Below, piece by piece: positions 46,645 through 57,592 of a stretch of 64,000 nucleotides of DNA (positions are counted from its first letter, which is position 1; each line of letters opens with the position of its first letter). Under the pieces are notes generated by a model that saw only the letters and a program-made list of their open reading frames with translations, searched no databases and was not told where the DNA came from. The stretch covers positions 682,001-746,000 of the forward strand of contig BCHS01000002.1 of NCBI GenBank assembly GCA_039545275.1, in the 5' to 3' direction. The position numbers and the translations under genes are program-made. This DNA comes from Pseudomicrostroma phylloplanum (Eukaryota > Basidiomycota > Exobasidiomycetes > Microstromatales).

Positions 46645-48914
46645 CTACGCAGCAGCGGCAGCTCCTCTGCGCCTCTTGCCTCCGCCGATGCCACCCCGGA
46701 TTCGGATCAGGTCACTCTCCGCCTCGTAGTCCTTTGCGCCTGTTAACTGCAGGACACTCCTCCCAGGCTCCCACCGGATCGTCTTGCTGCCTCCTGGCCC
46801 GGGACCGCTCGAGAGCATTCCTCCACCAGCACCACCGCCTCCAGTACCAGTACCAGTCAGCGTGGCGGGAAGAGAGGACGAGGCTAGAGCAAGGAAGGAG
46901 AGTCGATCGCGCTCCAGCTCCCGCTTCGCCTTCTTCGACAGATGCTCCTCCTCGGCGTCCGGAGCGGGCGAAGGTGGCCGGTCAGGCACAGCACCACGGC
47001 GCTTCTTCCCTCCCGCTTTGCGGCTGCCTTTGCCTTTGGCAGCAGAGCCATTGACGCGAGCGGGGTTATCGTTTTCGAAGACTCGGAGACTGCTCTGTAG
47101 GAGAGAGAGCTCCGGAAGGCCATGCAAGCCTAGAATAGGAGCGCTGGCGTCCATAGCCTTGCTGCCAGCCAGTAGGAGCCCGTTTGCATTGTTAGATGCA
47201 GTGGCTCCTGCCAAGATGATCGAGCCGTCCTTGCTGCGATCCTTGCCTTGCGTCGTTGAGCCAGAAGGACCTCCGGCCACGCTCGACTCGTCCCCGGAGT
47301 CAATGTCACCTGCCGCGAGGGCGAGGCGGCGTGAAGTGCCCGTATGCTTGTTCCGTAGTTTCCGAGTCGCGTGTGGGCGAGAAGACGATTCGAGCAGGGT
47401 ATCTGGAGAGGGGAGCGGGTCGATACTTCGTGTGAGCCCCTTCCGCATATTGCCGTTGCTACTGCCTCCATATCGATTAAGAACTCACCACTGGCACCTT
47501 CACCGCTCTCCTTCTCGTCCTTCAACTTCTTTCGCCTCTCATCTACTGCCGCTGTCAAGCGCTCCCGGACAGTCTTGCGGGCTTGCTTGGCTTCCTCTTC
47601 CACCTTGGTCTTCTCCAGCTCATATGTCTTCCGAGCTGTCTCAACCTGATGGGCATGAAGCAGAGCTATCCGACGAAGAGCGGCCTCTCGTTGAAGAGTG
47701 AGGAATGAGAGATTGAGCTGATACTGGCGAGAGAGCAATGGAGAGGTTAGCAGAGTGGTATGCTCTGCGAGGAACTGGTGCTGCAGATGTTGAAAGAGAC
47801 TGCGAACAAGGGCAAGACAGTATTCATCAGTCTATGGAGCCCTGATCTTCTGCTTGCGCTTTACTATGACTCACCCTTCCCTGTTGTCCATCGTTTCCGC
47901 GTGCATCCGGAAGATCCGATCGACCACCTCTCGCTTCTTCTTGTCCTTCTTGCTCTCCGTTGTGGCTCCAGCTGCAGCTGCAGCAGCGGCTGCTGCCTCC
48001 TTGGCCTGAGCTGCTGCCTCTGCCTTTGCTTCTTTCGCAGCTTGACCCTTGCCTTCGCCCTTGGCAGCCTTGCCAGTAGCTCCACCAGCCTGCTTCTCTC
48101 TCTTCTCCTTGTCCTTACGTGAGCCGCTCTTGGTCTTCGTCTTGGCTGGAGGATTGGGAGGGAGGTGGGCAGGATGCGGTCCGCCTTGATAAGCTTCGTG
48201 AGAGCGAGGATCGTGTTGATGATGAGCCGGCATCGGCGGAGGATACCCCATGCGAGGATCAGCCATTCCAGGCGGTGGGATCGGATAACCCATGTGCTGC
48301 TGTTGCTGTTGAGCTGCGTAGTGAGCATCGATGTCCATCATCTCGCCTTCATAGTACCCCGGACCCATATGCTGAGGTGGGCCGAGATGATGCGGATAGT
48401 GCTGTGGATGATGCGGGTGCTGCATGTGCGCTTGCTGATGCATTGGTGGTGCCATGGGCGGTGCGAGGGGGTAGCCACCGGACTCTGGGTATGCTGAAGA
48501 AGGGGCAGGATGAGCAGGATGAAGCACTGTAAGTAGCTGTGGAGCGGAAGGCTCAGCGTGCTGCATATCACCGAGCTCACCATGCCGGCTAGAGCCGCTC
48601 GCAGCGGAAGGGCCTCCATGAGGTGCAAGACCTGGCGATCCATGAGGAGGCGGGTGTTGTGCAGGGTAGTAGCCAGGCGGTGGTGGATAGCCAGAGGGAG
48701 CCGCGTTCTGTAGCTGTCCGCCTGTTTGGTAGGCGTACTCCTGCTGTTGTTGCTCGCGCCTCTTCGACGAGTTGGCCGGGACAGGCGCAGCAGCCTGTGA
48801 AGCTCGCGGAGGAGAAGGGGGATAGGCGTCGTATGGGTGTCCTTGGTGCTGAGGGTGTGGGTGGTGGTGCGGAGGATGACCTCGCGAAGGGCCTCCGGAT
48901 ACAGCGAGCTCCAT
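46645..48914 (-). CDS. SDS3: Sds3/BRMS1-like subunit of the Sin3 histone deacetylase complex
   Basis: Exons are 48914-47875, 47799-47489 and 47402-46645 (702 aa). Sds3-family proteins hold the Sin3-Rpd3 large complex together and support its deacetylase activity. Residues 1-270 are Pro/His/Gln-rich low-complexity sequence, then Lys/Ala-rich. The Sds3 coiled coil occupies about 330-450, with the family stretch YQLNLSFLTLQREAALRRIA followed by a long charged helix. It is formed only when the exon 1-2 junction (GLFQHLQHQFLAEH) is used. The last third has Ser/Gly-rich spacers and a basic C-terminus (GGKRRRGAAAAA). RXT3, another Rpd3L subunit, lies 12.5 kb to the right. The assignment rests on the coiled-coil domain; the tails are too variable to compare. 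Confidence 0.85.
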
Positions 48915-49367
48915 CTTCGGAAGCCGCCGCCGATGCAGTGGGTAGTGTAAGACTCTGCTGAGCTCGAGCTAGGAAGAAGGGAGAGGAGAAAGACGGAGAG
49001 GAGGCACGACTGAAGCTCTGAAGCGGGAAGCCAGACTGTACGGTGCTGACAGGGCTCGAGGGAAGAGCTACGAGAGTGTGTATGTATGTATGGGTGGTGG
49101 GCAACAGAAGTAGGAGGCCCCGGGCGCGGACAGGTGTGGAAACGGAAGCCGCTCGTCTCCAGTCGCTCGGAGGTGAAGCAGGCAGGCAGCCAACGCGCGC
49201 GACGGACCAGCACAGGCGGAGAGGCCACCCACCACAGGCCGAGCCACGGCCGAGCGAGCGAGGGAAGCCCTGCCTCCGCCTCTGCCTACCAATTACCAAG
49301 CAGCAGCAGCGACCTAGTCCAACGTTCTTCCTGTCTATCTCACAAACACCTTGACCTCACACTCGCC
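48915..49367. other. Divergent promoter region, SDS3 / NDUFA5
   Basis: These 0.45 kb lie between two divergent starts. No gene or repeat array was found. Confidence 0.4.
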
Positions 49368-49934
49368 ATGTTCCGTACACTCGTCCGCAGAGCCGCATCG
49401 TCCACCGTACAGGTTGGTCGATCCGCCGGCACAAGCGCTCCCTCGAGCGTACGATCCCGTATCTCCACTCACATCACCGGACTCGACGTCCACCCCGCTC
49501 CCCTCTCGGCCCTCAAGGAGACATACGAGTCCACCCTGTCGCTGCTCAAGACTCACCCCGAGAACTCCGTCTACAGGCAAGCCACGGAAGCCATCACCAA
49601 CCACAGGCTCACAGTGTTGCAGAGCATTCAGGGTGCAGAGGCAAAGGAGGCAAAGAGTTCAGACAGTGAAGAGGCCATTGCCAAGTTCGAGGAGCAGATT
49701 GACGAAGGATTGGCAGAGGAGGTTCTGTCGCAAGCGCAGCACGAGCTGGGTCTGGCTACAAAGATGCTGGACTGGCAACCGTGAGTGCAGATGAGAGACG
49801 GCGTAAAAGGCGGGCAGGCAATTGACACCTCCGCTACTTCGTTCTACCTCTCCAGATCGGAAGCTCTGGAGCACCCAGCTCCTGCCGGCCAGTGGGTCTA
49901 CTTCAACATGAAGGATGAGCAAGAAACACAATAG
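49368..49934 (+). CDS. NDUFA5: Complex I subunit NDUFA5 (B13)
   Basis: Exons 49368-49780 and 49856-49934 give 163 aa. It is an accessory subunit of mitochondrial NADH:ubiquinone oxidoreductase at the matrix arm. An Arg/Ser/Ala-rich presequence (about 1-32, MFRTLVRRAASS...) precedes the family start THITGLDVHPAPL. The helical segment SVYRQATEAITNHRLTVLQS follows. The C-terminal exon supplies PAPAGQWVYFNMKDEQE, where the W-x-YF ending is typical. Intron borders GTGAGT and CCAG rebuild Q-P-S-E. It is divergent from SDS3. Confidence 0.93.
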
Positions 49935-50435
49935 GCGCTCTGGCAGCGATTTATACCAAGCGTCCAAACAGTCACTAGAGCACGTCAGAGGAACGGGGTG
50001 GGGGTGAAGGGAAGGGACTACGCCATGGCATGAGCATACTTGATCACGACCAGAGAGGAGCAGTAAGCGAGAGGCGACTTGCTAGCTCAGGCAGAATCAA
50101 CCACCTGTGACAAGTACGACAGTGTAGTGATGCGAGGAATGCATTTCATGCTGGCGATGTGTCTATATCTCAATGTCCTGCAAAGATTAGGCTAACCTGT
50201 GAGACGGCTCGCTATGCAGGGCTACCACACTAGATATGAGGTGTAGTCTCTGAATGGTATCATGAAACGAGCGGCGAAAAGATGCTGAGCGTCCTATCTC
50301 TCATTTGACTCGCTGGCTGCCTGCCTGGCTTCCTGATGGTCGCAGATGTGTAGGCCCAGCCTCGTATCTACCTTCTGTTGCTCTGCCTGCGTCAGGCCTA
50401 AGAGCCTGAGCGGCGTGCTTCAGCCGATGGCCTCC
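49935..50435. other. Region between convergent genes
   Basis: These 0.5 kb separate the NDUFA5 and FAP7 stops; no feature was found. Confidence 0.4.
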
Positions 50436-51171
50436 TCATTGGCCAGCCCCATCTGCCAGACCCCTAGCCTGCCGCCACTGATCAATCCAGCTCTTGATCC
50501 GTTCCACATTCTCTTCCACATCGCTCGCTTCCTCTGAGGTGAGTTCTACAATGGCCTCTGCAGGGTAGGACTCTCGCGCCTCGTCTAGCACGACCTGCAT
50601 GATCTCTGCGTCGTTGTTCTCTTGAATTTTCTGTAGTGGGTAGCCTCTGTACAAGTGACAGGATGCAGTCATGGACGGCAGTCGCTGTCAGCTGTGCTTG
50701 TTCCGTGCCTGCGTACACGTCTGCGTACTAGGCTTGAGCTCACCTTTTCTCCAGCCGCTGCCACAGCTTCTGATGGTCACAGCTCAGCACCACAACCAGG
50801 TCCACCCATCTCTCGGGCCAAACATCGCATGTGTGCCAGTCCAATATCAGACCACCCCGCTCCTCCGTCTCCTCCGTCTCTTTTGCCTCCTTGGTCTCCT
50901 CTTCATCCTCTGGCTCTGGGGCTCTCGTCCCTGTCAGAGGCTCGAGGTGATCCAGCAACTTGTCCTCATCGACTTCGTATGATTGCCATGACTCGTCATA
51001 CGAGATGGTGAATGACTTCTGCTTGCAGAGGTCACCGACGTTGATATGACGGAGGACTTGAGTTGAGGAAGAAGAGGAGGCAGGCCATGAGGAGGCAAGG
51101 AGGGCTGCATGGGACGTCTTGCCGGTACCTGGCGTGCCAGTGATGACAATATTGGGATAGCTCCTGACCAT
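50436..51171 (-). CDS. FAP7: Adenylate kinase 6 / Fap7, 18S rRNA processing ATPase
   Basis: Exons are 51171-50744 and 50646-50436 (212 aa). Fap7 is a nuclear NMP-kinase-fold ATPase that binds Rps14 and is needed for the last cleavage of 18S rRNA. The Walker A motif is at residues 10-19 (GTPGTGKT). The NVGDLCKQ motif follows, and the Walker-B-like DxH motif is in LILDWHTCDVWPERWVD. The LID-side sequence QRLEKRGYPLQKIQENNDAE spans the intron. Most homologues are about 170-190 aa; this one has an acidic Glu/Lys/Thr insertion of about 25 residues just before LILDWH. The start MVRSYPNIVI matches the family. Confidence 0.94.
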
Positions 51172-51622
51172 GCTAGCTCGTCTATTTCTGTGTTCAGATA
51201 GTACGTTGCTGTGACTATGAGTTGATTTGTAGGTGAAGCTAACTCGACAAGAAGCAGGTAGTGGTTCCGTGACCCTTTCTTCTGGCTGCAGCTCAAAATC
51301 TCTCAGGCGGGCGGGAGGTGATCGGTCTTCTTCCCGTGCCAGAGCCAAGTTGGCCCATGGCTTGGCTTGGCTTGGCTTGGCTTGGCTTGAGCTGATCGTG
51401 TGCGTTGCTCCGCTTCCGATCCTCGGCTTTCCCCGCACACGACGACAATAGCCAAGGCCGCATCTCTAAAAGTAGCCCTTGTTCCATTAACATCTGCCTG
51501 GGCCATTCACCTCAATACATGCTCAACTAGCATCCCATTTCTTCCACTCCATTTTCATCTAACATAGTCATTCAAGTCATAATCTCCCCGCCTCTTGCTG
51601 CGTCTAATCCTGCCTCGCCGCC
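51172..51622. other. Divergent promoter region, FAP7 / USP-domain gene
   Basis: These 0.45 kb lie between divergent starts and include the CTTGG pentamer repeat listed separately. No gene was found. Confidence 0.4.
51361..51385 (+). repeat. (CTTGG)5 minisatellite
   Basis: Five perfect tandem copies of CTTGG, followed by a degenerate CTTGA, lie about 190 bp upstream of the FAP7 start in the shared divergent promoter. Confidence 0.93.
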
Positions 51623-53971
51623 ATGGGTAGTCAGCCGCCCTCGTCCCTGAGCTGGCGGGTGACCTCATCGGACAGTGCTGCCAAGGGTAAGGAGGATCAT
51701 CATGCCGTAGACCAGAAAGAGCATCAGCGGTCCGTCAACAAGTCCCATTCCACGTCTTCGATCGCAATGGGTATGTTGCCGGCCATCTCCATCGCTGTGC
51801 CTGGCGCTGCATCTTCTTCAAAGGGCGGCACGGAGACAAATAGGGACAACCCTGAAGGCACGGACGCTCCTTCGACCTCTGCGCAAAATCAAGAGGACCA
51901 CGAACACCACCACTCCATCCACAATCCATTCTCAATTGGCCCCCTGAGGCAAGACGGTCGCATGGGAGATAGGCATCATTCCACCACAGACGGCGAGGGC
52001 AGTGAGGTAAAGCCAAGTCGTAGGCGTCGCACTCGGGACAAGCTTGCCAAGGCCGGGAGGAGCCTGAGCCCATTCAACCATCGGAGAAAAAGCCTAAGCA
52101 AGCTCCCAGGCGTTCTCAGTGGCAGCTGGACCCATTTGTCCGGCGCCGGCCATCTCTTCGGATCGAAGCAGCTGACACCACGGTCTTACGGTAGTACAGC
52201 ATCCTCTGGAGATACGAGCGAGAGGGGGGAAGACTTCGATACAGAGTCGGATGCCGACTCCATCGCAAGTGGCAAAGGATTGCAGCCGAGAAACACGGCC
52301 TTCGGTCGAGGAGGCAAAGACGACCACGATGGATCCGATGACGATGAGGACTCGGATTCTGAATTCGATAGGGAGCGTCGTTCCGGAGATGCAGAAACAG
52401 ATGACAGCAGCAGACTCTCCAGAGAAGAGGCGGACAGCTACGACGACGAAGAAGACGATCCGGGCGCTCGTGATCCGCTCCTGGATTTCGATGATGCAAC
52501 CATCGATAACACTCTGTTCAATGCCGGCTGCTTGGATCTACACAATGCCTGGCAAAACAACCGGGAAAGCATCGGAGAGGGCGGCTGGTATCCTGCCGAT
52601 GACGATCCTTCCTGGGGTCATCCGGAAGGCGCTATCAATGAAGAGCCCGAAGAGCAAGGTTACGACAAATCCGGAGAAGTCCGGACTGCTTCGGTTGATG
52701 CAGCGATGCCAACCTCGCCATCACAAGATCCCCACGCACGTTTGCCTAACATTATTTTGCCGTCTTTCAAGATCCCTGAGCCTAAGAGACAAGGCTCTAA
52801 GTACGTCGTCTCGGGCAATGGTCCCAATGCCTACTCTCTCGTAGCTTCCCGCCCGATCTTCGCACGAAACCGCTGCACTATCACACTTGTGCACGGCGAG
52901 TACGAGAAGGCAGTGAAGGAGAGGGAGATGGGAGGCGGTCGAGGTCCGAAGAAGTGGATTGTCGCCAGCGACGGTTCTGAAGAATCATCGTATGCCATCG
53001 AATGGACTATCGGGACAGTCTTGCGTGATGGAGACGAAACTCTGATCGTCTCAGTCATGGAGACGAGTGAGAAGCTGGATCCCACACACAAGACCGAGAC
53101 CACTCATGCTAAAGCAGCTCTCAAAGACCACCAGGAGATCCGACAGAACATGGCCGTCGTGCTGGCTCGGCAAGCGACTGCTCTGCTGCAACGGACCCGT
53201 CTAGCTGTCAAGATCAGCTGCCAGGCCCTGCACGCCAAGCATTCCCGCCACATGCTGCTAGATCTGATCGACTTTTACGGGCCGACGATGGTCATCGTAG
53301 GATCTCGTGGACTGGGGTCTCTGAAGGGCATCCTGCTAGGCTCCACCTCGCACTATCTTGTTCAGAAGTCTTCATGTCCAGTCATGGTTGCCCGCAAGAG
53401 GCTACAATTACCTGCCCTTCCTCGAGGAAAGAGCGATGTGGTCTCTTCAGTCAGAAGGAGGCACATGAGACTGGACGAAGCTGCCATTGAAAAGAAGAGC
53501 AAAGTCGGCGAGGAGAGCGATACAGATACGGACAACGACGGTGAAGAGTCTAAGAAAGAAGGGGATGCAGAGGCGGAAAGCAAGGCCGACACAGTACTGG
53601 GCGACGACAAACCAAACGACGAGTCTATCGAATCCAAGGAGAAGAGCGACGCTGAGATGCAGGCAAAGCGAAGGCAGGAAGGCGAAAAGGCAGTGGCTGC
53701 GAAGCAGATGTCTCGCTCCCTCAACAGTGCCAATGAGCCATCTCCGGAGGACGCCCTGCGAGACCTGAACAAGCTGCATCTGCGCGGACCAAGCAATGCC
53801 GAGAGTGCAGGAGACAACACAGTGAAGGATGAAGTAGCAAAGCATGAGACAACGGAAGAAGAGGACGAGGACGAGGACGAGGAGAAGGAGCGGAGCCGCG
53901 CCCTTAGTAGAGACGCTTCGGACGGGAGCAGCGATCAACGAGGTCGTAGCCGATCGCGCCTGGGCCAATAG
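51623..53971 (+). CDS. Large universal stress protein (UspA domain) with disordered tails
   Basis: A single exon of 782 aa. The UspA domain lies at about 443-594: it begins KKWIVASDGSEESSYAIEWT and ends with the ATP-binding signature. In the stretch from VGSRGLG to LLGSTSHY the G-2x-G-9x-G-S spacing is intact, so nucleotide binding is likely. About 440 Ser/Asp/His-rich residues precede the domain and about 190 strongly charged residues (Glu/Lys, ending Arg/Ser) follow it. Such long flanked USPs are known from basidiomycetes, but their role is not established. An ALHAKHSRHMLLDLIDFYGP segment is the usual USP helix. The ATG at 51623 has a strong context (GCCGCCATGG). Confidence 0.88.
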   Translation: MGSQPPSSLSWRVTSSDSAAKGKEDHHAVDQKEHQRSVNKSHSTSSIAMGMLPAISIAVPGAASSSKGGTETNRDNPEGTDAPSTSAQNQEDHEHHHSIHNPFSIGPLRQDGRMGDRHHSTTDGEGSEVKPSRRRRTRDKLAKAGRSLSPFNHRRKSLSKLPGVLSGSWTHLSGAGHLFGSKQLTPRSYGSTASSGDTSERGEDFDTESDADSIASGKGLQPRNTAFGRGGKDDHDGSDDDEDSDSEFDRERRSGDAETDDSSRLSREEADSYDDEEDDPGARDPLLDFDDATIDNTLFNAGCLDLHNAWQNNRESIGEGGWYPADDDPSWGHPEGAINEEPEEQGYDKSGEVRTASVDAAMPTSPSQDPHARLPNIILPSFKIPEPKRQGSKYVVSGNGPNAYSLVASRPIFARNRCTITLVHGEYEKAVKEREMGGGRGPKKWIVASDGSEESSYAIEWTIGTVLRDGDETLIVSVMETSEKLDPTHKTETTHAKAALKDHQEIRQNMAVVLARQATALLQRTRLAVKISCQALHAKHSRHMLLDLIDFYGPTMVIVGSRGLGSLKGILLGSTSHYLVQKSSCPVMVARKRLQLPALPRGKSDVVSSVRRRHMRLDEAAIEKKSKVGEESDTDTDNDGEESKKEGDAEAESKADTVLGDDKPNDESIESKEKSDAEMQAKRRQEGEKAVAAKQMSRSLNSANEPSPEDALRDLNKLHLRGPSNAESAGDNTVKDEVAKHETTEEEDEDEDEEKERSRALSRDASDGSSDQRGRSRSRLGQ

Positions 53972-54381
53972 ATGTTTTCATGTCACTGTCATATAATGTG
54001 CTCTATGCCTGCTCTGCTTCATGACATGACTCTACAAGTCGAATGCAATGAATTGCCCGTACGTACAGCGCGTGAACTGATGCTCTGAGCGTGAGGGAAC
54101 CCTGATGCTGCTGCTGCTGGTTGAGTCTCCGCGTGTCCGGCTGTCCGGGACGGCAAGAGGCGGGACGCCTTGCGCGAAGCCGAGTCGTCGATCCGTGTGA
54201 GTGCAGTCAGTGGCCTCGCAGCATAGACTAGCGGGCACCGGGGACCACTTTTGTCACCCTCCAGATATAGCACTCTTCAAACACCACCCGTTCCTAGTAT
54301 ACGTTCTTTTCGGCTTGCCTCGATACCCATCTCAGATCCGCTACTTGTCTGTGCTACGTGGCTACGACCCGTCCAACGACG
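53972..54381. other. Promoter region of the ABCD transporter
   Basis: These 0.41 kb lie between tandem genes; no other feature was found. Confidence 0.4.
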
Positions 54382-57361
54382 ATGCCTGCCGTGCACTCGA
54401 AGCTGGTGGCAGGTGGCCTGCCCGCCTGGCTCTCCACCCATCCAGCAGCTAAGCCCACCGTCCTCTCTCTCCTGCTCCTCCTCATCTTCGCCCGAAAGAG
54501 GCTGACGGGACTGGTCCCAAATGCTGTAGCCAAGGCAGCTCCCAAGACTCGTGAGGGCGCTAGCCTGGATGACTCCGCCATGGACCACGCCTTGGAGCAG
54601 GTCTACTACCCCAGTAGCGATCCCTCCCGGGACGACTCGTACGACCTACTGGTGCCACACAGAGGAAGGATATCCAAGGTCAAGGTCAGGCCGACCAAGA
54701 GTTCCACTTTTGACACACATTATGCCGACTTCAGGAAGTTGCCGCCCGTCGCCAGCGCTACAAAGGCTAGCAAGAAGAAGGCAGAGAAGGAGATGACAGA
54801 GGCAGATCATCAGGAGGCAAGGAGGCAGGAGAATCAGGCTGTAAGGGCCGAGGGAGGAGCGGCCGCTGCTAGCGCGAAGAAGGTGGGAGTGAATGCAGAA
54901 TTTCTGAGGCAGCTCAAGTGAGTTCTCCGGGTGACCATGAGGAAAGGAGACTAGATGATTGCTTCGCTGACGCTCCCTGCCTGCCATGTCCGATCAGAGC
55001 CCTATTCCGTATCATGATCCCTCGCAGCAACGCAAAGGAAGTGTTCATCTTCGCTCTTCATACATCCTTCCTCATCTTGAGGACCTATTTGAGGTAAGCA
55101 GCAGCAGAGACGAGGCACGGAACGATGATCACTGATTCTTGGCGGCCATTTCTGTACGCAGTGTTTTGGTTGCTCGTCTCGATGGTCGGCTCGTCAGAGA
55201 TCTCGTCTCAGCCAATGGACAAGGCTTCCTCAGAGGCCTCGGTCTGTGGTTCCTCCTCGCCATTCCTTCAACCTATACCAACTCGATGATCCGCTATCTA
55301 CAGACTAAACTTGCGATCTCCTTTAGGACAAGAATGATGCGGTACATTCACGATCTGTACCTTAATGACGGGCGCAACTTCTACAAGGTCATGAACCTCG
55401 ACAGTCGCATCAATGGTGTCGATCAGTTCATCACTTCAGACGTAGCCCAATTCTGCTCAGCTCTAGCTGCGCTGTACTCTAACATTTCGAAGCCAGTGCT
55501 GGACATGATCGTCTTCAACTACCAATTAGCGTCCAATCTTGGATGGAAAGGTCAATTTGCGCTCTTCGGCAATTACATCATCACTGGGTGGATCCTGAGG
55601 AAGGCTACGCCTGCCTTCGGTAAGCTGGCAGCTCTGGAAGCCAAATTGGAGGGTGACTTTAGGGCGGCTCACTCGAGGCTGATCATCAATGCCGAGGAGA
55701 TCAGCTTCTACGGAGGAGCAAAGACGGAGCTTTCCATTCTCAACAGGGCCTTCCTCAGACTGGTCAAGCATGTCAGCTCGATCCTCAAGGTTCGCATTGC
55801 TTTCAACATGTGCGAGGACTTCGTGCTCAAGTATGCCTGGTCTGGTGAGTACGGTTATGAGGCCGGAGAGGTGTTGACATGTCTGACCTCCCATCGGCGA
55901 CTTCTTCCACCCTTCTCGCAGCCGCTGGATATGTGATCATCGCCTCGCCCTTCCTCTTCGGATTGAAGCCCGGCCAATCATCGTCCGGCCCAGTTGCCGA
56001 GAAGCCACATAGCGCGAGTGATGAGGAACATCACGCTGGAGTCGCTCAGAAGACAGAAAGCTACATCTCGAACCGCCGTCTCTTGCTGTCGTTGGCAGAC
56101 GCTGGATCGAGGCTGATGTACAGCTACAAGGAGCTGGCAGAACTCTCGGGATACACAAATCGAGTCTACACCCTTGTCAGCACTTTGCATCTGTTGAACA
56201 AGAACGAATTCGAGAGCGCAGAACGGCCTGTGGACATTGCCGCTGACCAGCCGTGGTATGACATGAGCAACGTGAGTACATGCGTTGAGAGCAAAGGTGA
56301 AGAACGCAGCTGATCCTATCCTTCATGTATCGCGCTCAGATCTCCGGCAAGACGCTCTTGGGAGACGAGTCTATCAACTTCGACAACGTCCCCATCGTTG
56401 CCCCTGCCCCTGGCTCAGCCCGCGGTGGGGAGCGCCTCGTAAAGGATCTCTCCCTCGTCATGACTCCAGGTACTCATATTCTTCTCACTGGTGCCAACGG
56501 AGTCGGCAAGTCAGCCGTGGCCCGAGTCATTGCCGGACTCTGGCCCGTCTGGTCCGGAGAGATGAAGAGGCCGTCCAAGAGGGACATCTTCTTCCTCCCT
56601 CAACGGCCATACCTTTCCGCTGGCTCACTCAGAGAGCAAGTCTTGTACCCCACGACTTTCCCTGAGTGGAAGGCCAGCGGCGGCTCGGACTCTGAGCTGA
56701 TGAAGATCCTCAAGGAGGTCAACTTGGCGTACTTGCCTGATCGAGAGGGTGGATGGGAGACGCGAAAGGAGTGGAAGGACGTATTGAGCGGAGGCGAGAA
56801 GCAGAGGAGTGAGTTTTCGTACCCGAGAAGCGGCGGTAGTGCCACAGTCCAGTCAGTCGATACTGACGTTCCACCTCACCTTGCCCCTCCCTCCACAGTC
56901 AACTTTGCTAGGCTGCTGTTCCACAAGCCAAAGCTCGCCGTACTAGACGAGTGTACCTCCGCAGTCTCCACCGACGTCGAAGGCGGCAGTGAGTAGAGCT
57001 CACACCTCGTATCTTGGCCGCCGAAGCAGTCACTGACCCGTTGTCTGTCTCCTCCCCCGTTTCACCAGTGTACGCCACGGCCAAGGCTACGGGCATCTCG
57101 CTCCTGACCATCTCCACTCGCCTTACCCTCCTAAAGTACCACGACGTCCTCCTCCGCCTCACGGGCGAGACAGGCGAAGACGAAGCGCACCCCTCTTGGG
57201 AGCTCGAGGTCCTCTCTGGCAAGGGCGGCGATGGTGGAGATGACGACGGGCCAAAGGGTTTGCAGGAGGAGAAGCGGGAGCTGAAGAAGAAGCTCGCAGA
57301 GGAGGAGAGCTGGAGAAAGAGGCTCGAGGAGATCAAGAAGGAGATGGACGCCCTCAAGTGA
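54382..57361 (+). CDS. Peroxisomal ABC half-transporter, ABCD (Pxa/ALDP) family
   Basis: Exons 54382-54917, 54998-55093, 55162-55844, 55922-56271, 56340-56808, 56899-56988 and 57069-57361 give 838 aa. Pxa1/Pxa2-type half-transporters dimerise to import long-chain acyl-CoA into peroxisomes. The membrane domain (about 180-470) contains the family stretch RTYLSVLVARLDGRLVRDLV and the EAA-like loop NAEEISFYGG (about 387). In the ATPase domain, Walker A is GANGVGKS (about 607), the signature is LSGGEKQR (about 704), and Walker B is LAVLDECTSA (about 721). An upstream non-ATG frame was ignored; MPAVHSKLVAGG is the first ATG. Intron 5 falls between signature and Walker B, is 90 nt and lacks a stop. 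The C-terminus is a charged coiled coil (EEKRELKKKLAEEE). Pxa1 versus Pxa2 is not resolved. Confidence 0.93.
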
Positions 57362-57592
57362 GCGCTGCGTGTATACTTATGTTAGAGTAAGACTGTGGCG
57401 CCCTTGCAGATAGATGGAGCGCACACGAGCCTCCTTCTCTTGTTTGCAATGCAATGCAGTCATAGATCGGAAATCGGCGCCCGCAAGGATAGTCTGAAGA
57501 TGTGATATCAGTATGCCTCTGAATTGATTGTCTAGAAAGGAAGAACACGGACTACAAGCTACACATGACTGAATGGTACAGCAGAACCATCC

